Source of the DNA: Bacteroidota bacterium
Lineage (GTDB): Bacteria > Bacteroidota > Bacteroidia > Bacteroidales > VadinHA17
DNA: 36,440 nt
Assembly: GCA_011049175.1 (NCBI GenBank)
Contig: DSCJ01000083.1
Span: 1 to 36,440, forward strand
Direction: 5' to 3'
Part shown: piece by piece, positions 24,243 to 31,786 of the stretch
Layout: each line of letters opens with the position of its first letter
How positions within the stretch are numbered: the stretch's first letter is position 1
Translations under genes and position numbers: made by a program
Notes under the pieces: generated by a model
The model's input: the letters and a program-made list of their open reading frames with translations, nothing else
Told to the model about the DNA's origin: nothing
The model's database searches: none

Positions 24243-24569
24243 TTATTTGCTCACAAGTCTTAGTCCAACAATGGCGACAATCAGCATAACCAGGAAAAAC
24301 AGGCGCCGGAAATCGGCGGGCTCTCTGAACAGTAATATGCCCGCCAGAACCGTGCCAGCCGTTCCTATCCCTGTCCATACAGCATAAGCCGTGCCTATGG
24401 GAATGAATCGGGTGACTCTGTAAAGCAGCAACATGCTGATGACCAGACTGGCTGCAAATCCGCCCAGCCAGAGTAGGGATTCGTTTCCCGTGGTTTCCCT
24501 GGCCTTACCCAGGCAAATGGCAAATCCGGTTTCAAACATTCCTGCAACAATCAGCATCAACCAGTACAT
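24243..24569 (-). CDS. SMR-family exporter, Gdx/SugE-like
   Basis: This 108-residue protein with four membrane helices belongs to the small multidrug resistance family, whose members work as antiparallel dimers driven by proton exchange. The essential Glu13 is in AGMFETGFA. The segment PIGTAYAVWTGIGTAGTV matches the SugE/Gdx branch (guanidinium exporters) rather than EmrE-type polyspecific pumps. The ATG at 24569 is chosen because it gives normal family length and has AGGAGG 9 nt upstream; the frame is open to 24617. No guanidine riboswitch was recognised in the 24570-24796 gap. Confidence 0.88.
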   Translation of the reverse strand: MYWLMLIVAGMFETGFAICLGKARETTGNESLLWLGGFAASLVISMLLLYRVTRFIPIGTAYAVWTGIGTAGTVLAGILLFREPADFRRLFFLVMLIVAIVGLRLVSK

Positions 24570-24578
24570 AGATAGGTT

Positions 24579-24584
24579 CCTCCT
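24579..24584 (-). promoter_or_regulatory. Shine-Dalgarno sequence deciding the SMR start
   Basis: Minus-strand AGGAGG lies 9 nt before ATG 24569 and inside the longer open frame, so it supports the shorter protein. The remaining 24585-24796 stretch contains no recognised gene or RNA motif. Confidence 0.6.
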
Positions 24585-24796
24585 GTTTTTTTCCGTTTTT
24601 ACAAATTCATTTTCCATTTATTTTCAGAAAAGGAAGCCTGCGGGTAAGTTACAAAAAAACAGGCGTGGCGACTGTCCCATCATAACTTCTGGTTCCGTTT
24701 CAGTTTGTCGGCGTTTGTATCCTACGATGTTATCCGAATCCAAAACTCCACCGATCTCTCAGGATTCGTTGACATCCAAGGGTATGCCTGTTCAGA

Positions 24797-25888
24797 TTAA
24801 AGTTTTATAAATATTTTCTTTTTATAAAGCCACCAGGCGGGAATGAAAAGAATTCCCACATACAACAGGGCATATAACAGGCTCATAAATTCGGGTGAGA
24901 GCAGGGTATGTTTTGACAGATTAACAAAATAGGTGTTCAGCGTGGAACCACCTATCGGCGTTCCATAAAAAACAAACCCCAGGATATCGGCCAGTACATA
25001 GATGGTAATGGCGTTCGAGCCGAAAATGATCCCAATTCTGGCTATTCCTGTTTTGTTCTGCATATCTACCCGGAACAGGCTGGCGGCCAGCAGGATCATG
25101 GCAAGGCCCCCCGTTACCAGTACATAAGAACTGGTCCACAGGTTTTTATTAAGGGGGAAAAACCAGCTCCAGATATAACCGGCTATGGCCAGAATTGTTC
25201 CCAGAAAAAACATCCATATTACCTTTCGTTCTTCTCCCATTTCACTCAGGATCAATCTGCCTGTGAGCATACCCATTATTCCGGTAGCGATAGCCGGAAA
25301 AGTACTGAGAATCCCTTCCGGATCCCAGGTTCCCTGCCACATCTTCCCCGGCAGCAATTGACTGTCAACCCAGGCCGCCAGATTTATTCCCGGTTCAAGC
25401 ATGGCTTTATCATTTCCGGGAGTGGGGATCAGCACCATGGCCAGCCAGTAAACAACCAGTATCAACCCGCCGGTGACCAGCTGGGTCTTCCAGCGGGTAT
25501 GAAGGAATAGCAGGGAAACAGCCAGAAAGACGATGGCTATTCGTTGCAAAACTCCTGCATAACGCAATTGCGACAGATCAAAATGGTGAATGTAATTTAG
25601 CAGAAGTCCAACCAGAAAGATTTTGAATGTGCGAAACAGGATCTTTCGGTAAATAGCCCCGCGGCCAATACCCCTGTTTAAAAGTTTGGTGTAGGCCAGG
25701 GCGATGGATACTCCCACAATGAAAAGGAAAAACGGAAAAATCAAATCGGTGGGTGTCATTCCGTGCCAACTGGCATGCAACAAAGGGAGATAAACATGCG
25801 ACCAGCTGCCGGGAAAATTTACCACAATCATGGCAGCAATGGTAAACCCGCGAAAAGCATCGAGCGATAACAGACGTTTGTTTTCCAT
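24797..25888 (-). CDS. nagX: NagX/HGSNAT-like membrane acyltransferase-family protein
   Basis: The 363-residue protein has about ten membrane helices and the landmarks of the heparan-alpha-glucosaminide N-acetyltransferase-like (DUF5009/YeiB-related) family: RLLSLDAFRGFTIAAMIVVN at the start, then LLHASWHGMTPTDLIFPFFL with the loop His and Trp. The human relative acetylates terminal glucosamine with cytosolic acetyl-CoA across the membrane. In bacteria NagX is linked to N-acetylglucosamine use, probably uptake. It follows the NagB-like/PIG-L gene after 63 nt on the same strand and lies near an exported hexosaminidase, fitting an amino-sugar role. The 63-nt gap can form a 6-bp hairpin (25923-25928 with 25936-25941) without a T-run. 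Confidence 0.85.
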   Translation of the reverse strand: MENKRLLSLDAFRGFTIAAMIVVNFPGSWSHVYLPLLHASWHGMTPTDLIFPFFLFIVGVSIALAYTKLLNRGIGRGAIYRKILFRTFKIFLVGLLLNYIHHFDLSQLRYAGVLQRIAIVFLAVSLLFLHTRWKTQLVTGGLILVVYWLAMVLIPTPGNDKAMLEPGINLAAWVDSQLLPGKMWQGTWDPEGILSTFPAIATGIMGMLTGRLILSEMGEERKVIWMFFLGTILAIAGYIWSWFFPLNKNLWTSSYVLVTGGLAMILLAASLFRVDMQNKTGIARIGIIFGSNAITIYVLADILGFVFYGTPIGGSTLNTYFVNLSKHTLLSPEFMSLLYALLYVGILFIPAWWLYKKKIFIKL

Positions 25889-25951
25889 AAGTAATAAGTT
25901 TCATTTCACCGGATACTGCCAAAGAGCCGTTAAAAGGTTCTGCACCATCGA

Positions 25952-28291
25952 TCAGGCCTTTCCTTTCCGGTTCATAACTTCCATTGTTTCCTCCAGCCTT
26001 CTGGCATGTCCCAGAAATTCATCCACATTCATTTCTTTAAAGAACAGCAGACCGTGGGTGGCCCGTATACGCGGACTTTCATGCTGGTAGAAAAAATTCT
26101 TGCCCAGTACAAGCTGTGTCTGCCTGAGTTGATCCACCCATATTTGCCGGGTCAGTTCACTGAATTTCCCATCGTACTCATAGCTGGGGAAGGATGCTTC
26201 TACCTGGCTCAGATAACTGTTGGTAAAAGCATGATCCATCACACTCATGGCATTCAGGGAGACAGGAACAATCACATTCGCTTCCGCCGGATGGAAACGG
26301 TGCCATACATTGCGGTACCCCCAGATCCTCAAATCCGACAGGTCTTTTTCTTTTTGCCATAACCTGACGGCTTCAGCCAGAACCTGTAGTACTTTATAAT
26401 GCGTGTCGGGGCCGCTTCCTTCAGGATCAAAAGCCAGACTGATCACCGAGGGATTAATCTCCCTCATCTGATCCAGTACCGGTTCCACATCTCTTTTCCG
26501 GTAGGGTTGTTCGGTAAAGATGTCCCCGGTATAAAATCCCAGTCGCATATGGTGCACATCTTTCACCTGGATACCGAACCGTGCCCATACCAGTTCTTCC
26601 TCAAATTCTCTGATCCTTCCTTTTAATTGCTGTATAGGTTCGGGATTCTTTTCACCGTCATAACTGTTGTAAAGAACCGTGAGAATTTCATTGATCTGCC
26701 CCTCCAGTTCCTTCACATCGTGTACCTGGTAAATTTCTACCAGCGAACGGACAATCCGGTGTGATAACCCGCGTCTTAACTCAAAAGGCTCTCCCGATGC
26801 CACCTTGATCAGATAATGGTAGACATCCTTATCCCATTTGTATCGATATCCCTTTTCAAAAAAATCGGGATATTCGGTCATCTGGATCAGTCCCGCATTC
26901 AGAAATTTTCTGGTGTCCTCCAGCGCTTCTGTTATGAAACGGTTGGTAACCGCCGTAAATCCTGAAGTTAGAATGGAAAAATGGGCTTTGTTGGTTTCGT
27001 TTCTGAGCAGACGGTGAATGTGGGGCAGCATGCCCAGCATGATATCGTCGTGGTGAGGGCCGGTATGGAAATATACCTGGTGACTTTCTCCTTTCATTCC
27101 CCGGTTGATCTTTTGCACTACCGAGTCTGTCACCTTTTGAACGGTCTTTTCATTCAGCCCGGGAATTTTTGAGCAGGTTGGATCGCTTTGCAGATCCTCG
27201 ATGGACAGGTGGTGGGCATACTTGTCGAGTTTCCGGCACAGATCGATCACCGCCCGCTGGGTTTTTTCCTCGTTCCAATGCTGTGGATCATAATATTTTT
27301 CTATACTGTCACTCAATTTCGAGCCCGCTCCCCTGGTGAGGTAGAAACGGGCATTTTTCAGCCTGTGAAGGGACGAAGCGGGATATAGATTCGAAGGCAT
27401 TTCCTCAAGAGCATTTTTTACTACCTGGGCCTTGGCTTCACCGGCAGCAAAAATAATGGCAGTGGTATCGGGATGGTAAGTAATGGTTTCCAGCCCTATG
27501 GTAATTACCAGCCGGTTCCGTGCAATTTCAATCCCCCCGAGATCGGAAGCCGCTACAGCCTGGGTCTCGAAATTGGTGGATGTTAATCGCGTGGTGGAAT
27601 GATGATCGGAGCCCCGCGTATTGAAAGCAATATGCCCGTCAGGACCGATTCCCCCGAGAAAAAAACCCAGGCCTCCCATTTCACGGATGCGGGCTTCGTA
27701 TTCCGAGCACCAGTTATCGATCATGAAGATGGATTGCTGCTGAAGCTGTTCGAATTTACTGGCTGGTTCACGGTAACGGAGCGATAAATCAACCACAGAA
27801 TCCGGAAAAACTTCTGTGTAATGTTTTCCTTCTGCCAGTGGGATCTTTTCCGAATCGATCAGCATGGCATTCTGGCTTTTCAGTCCGAACCCTTTGAGGT
27901 AAAAATGCTTCACGTAATAACAGAAGCTGTTATGCTGGGATGAATCGATCGGGTAAAATTCATCGATCTGAACAAAACGCAGGCGGCTGAGATCGGGTCG
28001 TGAAAGCTTTCCCAGGCCATACTGGTTCCGCATCGTCCTCCCCTTTCCGGTATCCCACTGCTCAAGCAGGTACCTGGTCCATAATATGAAATACTCCGGC
28101 GTTTTTCCGGTTGGCAGGCTGATCACCCCTTCCGGGTTTTCGGCAATCCATTCAAGAAACCGCAACGACGTAAGAAGACCCAGCAGGGGAAAATTATCCA
28201 CCACAATGAAGGGAACATTGGTTTTTTGCCGTGCGATGTTTCCTTCACCGGTGAAATGCCTCTCTACATTTGTGAAGTTGACTGAATGCAT
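25952..28291 (-). CDS. NagB-like deaminase fused to PIG-L/LmbE-type deacetylase
   Basis: The 779-residue protein has two domains. The N-terminal half (about 1-330) is NagB/6-phosphogluconolactonase-like: SLPTGKTPEYF (sugar-phosphate loop), VQIDEFYP (the Asp-Glu pair at 110-111) and GGIGPDGHIAFN with Asp218 and His220. E. coli NagB has Glu148 right after the Asn of this motif; here it is Thr225. The C-terminal half (from about 400) is PIG-L/LmbE-like: FHTGPHHDDIMLG replaces the usual HPDDE, keeping His413, Asp415 and Asp416, with a later GPDTHYK supplying a His. NagB turns glucosamine 6-phosphate into fructose 6-phosphate and ammonia; PIG-L enzymes deacetylate N-acetylglucosaminyl groups. This architecture occurs in other Bacteroidetes. 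It is cytoplasmic, the first gene of an operon with nagX, and divergent from the GH20 gene. Confidence 0.88.
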   Translation of the reverse strand: MHSVNFTNVERHFTGEGNIARQKTNVPFIVVDNFPLLGLLTSLRFLEWIAENPEGVISLPTGKTPEYFILWTRYLLEQWDTGKGRTMRNQYGLGKLSRPDLSRLRFVQIDEFYPIDSSQHNSFCYYVKHFYLKGFGLKSQNAMLIDSEKIPLAEGKHYTEVFPDSVVDLSLRYREPASKFEQLQQQSIFMIDNWCSEYEARIREMGGLGFFLGGIGPDGHIAFNTRGSDHHSTTRLTSTNFETQAVAASDLGGIEIARNRLVITIGLETITYHPDTTAIIFAAGEAKAQVVKNALEEMPSNLYPASSLHRLKNARFYLTRGAGSKLSDSIEKYYDPQHWNEEKTQRAVIDLCRKLDKYAHHLSIEDLQSDPTCSKIPGLNEKTVQKVTDSVVQKINRGMKGESHQVYFHTGPHHDDIMLGMLPHIHRLLRNETNKAHFSILTSGFTAVTNRFITEALEDTRKFLNAGLIQMTEYPDFFEKGYRYKWDKDVYHYLIKVASGEPFELRRGLSHRIVRSLVEIYQVHDVKELEGQINEILTVLYNSYDGEKNPEPIQQLKGRIREFEEELVWARFGIQVKDVHHMRLGFYTGDIFTEQPYRKRDVEPVLDQMREINPSVISLAFDPEGSGPDTHYKVLQVLAEAVRLWQKEKDLSDLRIWGYRNVWHRFHPAEANVIVPVSLNAMSVMDHAFTNSYLSQVEASFPSYEYDGKFSELTRQIWVDQLRQTQLVLGKNFFYQHESPRIRATHGLLFFKEMNVDEFLGHARRLEETMEVMNRKGKA

Positions 28292-28396
28292 TGTTCCGAT
28301 ATTTTTATAACTTGAATTGTTTTTATCTGATTTCTGTCTCCCGGATTTGAAAAGCCAGTTTTAAGATACTAAATTCTTAAAGAAATAAACACTGCG

Positions 28397-30961
28397 ATGA
28401 GAAATTATTTCATTTCTTTCCTTCTTATACTATTGATTATCAGTGTCCAATGTAAATTTTTGCCCGATGGTCCTGCTGTCGGGGAAATTCGGGTGGAATG
28501 GGAACTGGTAAGTAATGTTGACAACCCTGCTCCGGGTGCCCTGGCCTGTTTTACTCTTACCAATCCGGGTAAGACCATACTGGGATCTTCCGGATGGGCC
28601 CTGTATTTCAATATGGCTCCCCGCACGATTATTGCCGCTTCTGATACCGCACAGGCTGATGTGCAGCATATTAATGGCGACTGGTACAAACTTGTGCCAC
28701 GCAAAGGGTTTCATCTTCCTCCCGGCGAAAGCATCGAACTTTACTATGCCTTCCGGGGATGTTATCTCAAGGAAAGCGATGCTCCGCAGGGGCTTTATTT
28801 TGTGTTGTTCAATGAAGAAGGAGAGCAGCAGGATATTACCGTTGTCAGCGATTACAGGGTGAAACCTTTTGTCAGGACCGGCCAGTTACGCTGCCACCCA
28901 AACGATCCTTCTCCTCTTCCCTGGGCATCGGCCACACTCAGGGAATATGCCGCGATGAAACCGGATTCTGCCATGGAACCCATGCCGCTGATTCCCTCAC
29001 CTGTGAAATACAAAACCGGAGAGCATCATATAATACTGGATTCATCCTGGTCGATTTCTTTTGATGAAGGTCTGAATTTTGAAGCCCGGTACCTGAAGAA
29101 AAAATTAGCTGAATTGACCGGTATAGAACCGGGTGAAAACGGCCGTGAAGGAATTGCCGGCCAGCTGATAGAATTGAAAAACGTGCCGGTGATAGTGGGA
29201 GGGAAGACCGAAGAAAGCTACCGGCTTGAAATGGAAAGCGGAATGATCCGTATACAGGGCACTCCTGCCGGTGTGTTCTATGGAATACAGAGTCTGCTGG
29301 GGCTTATTCCCTTTTCAGCCTGCCGGGAAAAGGGGGGAGCCGTTTCCTTTGCTGAAACAACTGTCGAAGATGCTCCCCGCTTTGCGTACCGCGGTCTGCA
29401 TATTGATGTATGCCGGAATTTTCAGACCAGCGACCAGCTGCTGAAAGTTATCGACCTGATGAGCCAGTACAAGCTAAACCGGATGCACCTGTACCTGACG
29501 GAAGATGAAGGATGGAGGATTCAGATCAAAGCGCTTCCCGAACTAACCGAAGTGGGTTCACGTCGGGGCCATCCCGCAAAGGAGCCTGAATGCCTCCCTC
29601 CGGCTTATGGGTCCGGGCCTTTCCCGGATGGCCCGGATAATTATGGAACAGGATATTATTCACAGGAAGAGTTTAAAGAGATCATTCGTTATGCCCATGA
29701 CAGGCATATTCAGGTGATTCCCAGTATAAACCTTCCCGGTCATGCACGGGCGGCCATCAGGGCCATGGAGGTCCGCTACAGGCGCCTGATGGAAGAAGGG
29801 AAACCCGAAGAAGCAGAACAATACCGGCTGATCGACCCGGAGGAAAAATCGGTGTACCGGTCGGCACAATTTTATAACGATAATGTGGTGAATGTGGCAA
29901 GAGAATCGGTTTATCATTTTTTTGAAACCGTGGTTGATGAGGTTATTGCTATGTACAGGGAAGCAGGAGCCCCCCTGGATATGATCCATACCGGAGGTGA
30001 CGAGGTGCCGGATGGGGTATGGACAGATTCACCACAATGTGATACGTTGCTTGCCCGCCTGCCAGGAGTCAGCGATCTCAAAAACCTTCAGAACTATTTT
30101 TTCCGGAGGATCGTTCGCATCCTGGAAGAAAGGGGGCTGAGAACCGGCGGCTGGGAAGAAGTAGCCCTTACCCGATGGGAAGATGAAACATACAGAGTAA
30201 ATGAAGAATTCAACCGGGGGAATGTGGTTCCCTATATCTGGAATAACCTTCGTGGCTCGGAAGATCTTGGCTACAGGATGGCCAACAGGGGCTATCCGGT
30301 GGTGCTGTGTCCGGCCACCAATATTTATTTTGACCTGGCTTATGATTCCCATCCGAAAGAACCCGGTCTGTACTGGGCAGGATACAACAATGAGCGGGAT
30401 GCCTGGGAACTGGCACCGTTTCACATGATTCCGGAAAATAATCCCGCCCCGGAGAAACTTGAAACACACGGCAGGTTGAATATTCTGGGCCTGCAGGCTG
30501 AGCTGTGGCATGAAACCATCAGGGGAGGGGAGATGATGGAATATTACCTCCTGCCCAAACTGATCGCTTTTTCAGAACGCTCCTGGGCACAAATGCCTGA
30601 CTGGGAAATTCCCTTTGCAAACGAAAATACCCGGGCACTGAAAAAGACACAATGGCAAAAATTCCTGAGAACCCTTTATCTGGAAGAGCTCCCAAAACTG
30701 TCCATCCTGAACGGTGGGTATGTCTATCGCGTACCTCCTCCCGGCGCTGTGATACGGAACGGGTTTCTTCATGCCGGTATGCCCTGTGATGGATTCAGCA
30801 TATGTTATACCACCGATGGTTCCGAACCTACCACGGCCTCAAAGAAATTCCTAGGGAAGATTCCCTTCAGAAATACCATCCTGTTGAAAGCATTCGACCG
30901 GGCCGGACGTGGCAGCCGAACGGTTAGGGTGAGCGCTGATCTTTATGATGACCGGGAATAA
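28397..30961 (+). CDS. Exported beta-N-acetylhexosaminidase (GH20)
   Basis: This 854-residue enzyme removes terminal GlcNAc or GalNAc from chito-oligosaccharides or glycans. A signal sequence (MRNYFISFLLILLIISVQC) could be lipoprotein type, but Gln at -1 of Cys19 is atypical. Next come a chitobiase-like N-terminal carbohydrate-binding domain (about 30-165), a GH20b domain (PLIPSPVKYKTGEHHIIL, from about 195) and the GH20 catalytic barrel (YRGLHIDVCRNFQ; YLTEDEGWRIQIK). The catalytic Asp-Glu pair lies in HTGGDEVPDGVW at about 531-542. A C-terminal chitobiase-type domain (ICYTTDGSEPT) follows. It is divergent from the NagB-like/nagX operon, separated by 105 bp, which suggests joint control. A weak promoter pair, TTG then TAAATTCT, is all I see there. 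Confidence 0.93.
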   Translation: MRNYFISFLLILLIISVQCKFLPDGPAVGEIRVEWELVSNVDNPAPGALACFTLTNPGKTILGSSGWALYFNMAPRTIIAASDTAQADVQHINGDWYKLVPRKGFHLPPGESIELYYAFRGCYLKESDAPQGLYFVLFNEEGEQQDITVVSDYRVKPFVRTGQLRCHPNDPSPLPWASATLREYAAMKPDSAMEPMPLIPSPVKYKTGEHHIILDSSWSISFDEGLNFEARYLKKKLAELTGIEPGENGREGIAGQLIELKNVPVIVGGKTEESYRLEMESGMIRIQGTPAGVFYGIQSLLGLIPFSACREKGGAVSFAETTVEDAPRFAYRGLHIDVCRNFQTSDQLLKVIDLMSQYKLNRMHLYLTEDEGWRIQIKALPELTEVGSRRGHPAKEPECLPPAYGSGPFPDGPDNYGTGYYSQEEFKEIIRYAHDRHIQVIPSINLPGHARAAIRAMEVRYRRLMEEGKPEEAEQYRLIDPEEKSVYRSAQFYNDNVVNVARESVYHFFETVVDEVIAMYREAGAPLDMIHTGGDEVPDGVWTDSPQCDTLLARLPGVSDLKNLQNYFFRRIVRILEERGLRTGGWEEVALTRWEDETYRVNEEFNRGNVVPYIWNNLRGSEDLGYRMANRGYPVVLCPATNIYFDLAYDSHPKEPGLYWAGYNNERDAWELAPFHMIPENNPAPEKLETHGRLNILGLQAELWHETIRGGEMMEYYLLPKLIAFSERSWAQMPDWEIPFANENTRALKKTQWQKFLRTLYLEELPKLSILNGGYVYRVPPPGAVIRNGFLHAGMPCDGFSICYTTDGSEPTTASKKFLGKIPFRNTILLKAFDRAGRGSRTVRVSADLYDDRE

Positions 30962-31217
30962 AAGCCGCTTCAATGATTTTCACGGCCTCATCTGACCATT
31001 CATAAGTGTGAACAGCATCCCTTTTACAGTGTCCCACCCACATAGGTATTTCTGCTACAATACTGTAACAGGTAATACCGTGGGTCATTTCAGCAATATG
31101 GAATATTGTTGCGAGCCGATAATGCAAAACCTCTGCCAGGCTCTGCGTGACGTTAGCCTCCCTTCTCAATACTGTGAGATAGATTCGTGCGGGACCCCCG
31201 GAATAATTTTCCACCAA
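30924..31217 (-). pseudogene. Short unrecognised frame, possible gene remnant
   Basis: The 336-nt gap 30962-31297 contains a minus-strand frame of 97 codons from a TTG at 31217. Codon choice in its second half looks coding-like (MTHGITCYSIVAEIP, then CKRDAVHTYEWSDEAVKII), but the frame has no good start and no family I recognise, and its last 12 codons run into the 3' end of the GH20 gene on the other strand. It may be the decayed tail of a lost gene, a small real gene, or chance. Nothing else is visible in this gap. Confidence 0.25.
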
Positions 31218-31297
31218 ATAATCCCGGATACCGTTAACAGAAGCCTACTGTTACCATTACCGCTCCCGGTATTTTTGCCGTATGGTTGTGTGGATGA

Positions 31298-31693
31298 TTA
31301 TTTCTTTTTGAATTCAATTAATTCAACGGGAACTCCGTTATGCTCAATCATCGCCACTCTTACTCCTTCTGAAGGTGGGTTTGGCTCAGTTATTATTTTT
31401 AAATTACGGCTTGCTAATTCGAAATCCAGATCATCCACTTCAAATGCCACATGAGGAACGGTTTGCACCAGATGATGAATGGGGCTGTCTTTCTCAAACC
31501 TCATCCATTCTATACCGAACGGGCTGGTTTCAAACCCGGAGACATAAAACCTGAACCGAGGTATGTATTTTTCATCCGGCAGTACTTTATCAGTGGGTAT
31601 TCCCAGGTGATGGTATTTCCATCCCCATTTTTCAATTGCTTCCGGTAATTGATGGTCTTGTCTTGCTTTGTCTGACAGGATCTTGTTTTTCAT
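31298..31693 (-). CDS. VOC-superfamily (glyoxalase-like) protein
   Basis: The 131-residue protein resembles the vicinal oxygen chelate superfamily. It carries YHHLGIPT near the start, RFRFYVSG and SPFGIEWMRF in the middle, PHVAFEVDDLDFEL and the terminal IEHNGVPVELIEF, a pattern of paired beta-alpha-beta-beta-beta modules. The His and Glu residues could bind a metal. The substrate is unknown. The ATG at 31693 is preferred; the frame is open to 31756. It lies downstream of the esterase gene on the same strand, 93 nt apart. Confidence 0.75.
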   Translation of the reverse strand: MKNKILSDKARQDHQLPEAIEKWGWKYHHLGIPTDKVLPDEKYIPRFRFYVSGFETSPFGIEWMRFEKDSPIHHLVQTVPHVAFEVDDLDFELASRNLKIITEPNPPSEGVRVAMIEHNGVPVELIEFKKK

Positions 31694-31786
31694 TGAGATG
31701 AATGGAATTTGCAGCTTGCATACCGCTAAATTAGCTTTTTTATTGCGGGTCTCCATATCCGCAGAAAGAAAGATTATTCTTTTTCA

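Noticed and set aside
24570-24796. Guanidine or fluoride riboswitch upstream of the SMR gene
   Set aside because: I compared the minus strand with the ykkC, mini-ykkC and crcB core sequences I know and found no convincing match.
24433-24810. Plus-strand open frame covering the gap between the SMR and nagX genes
   Set aside because: Its first half is antisense to SMR, and the tail in the gap has no recognisable family or start.
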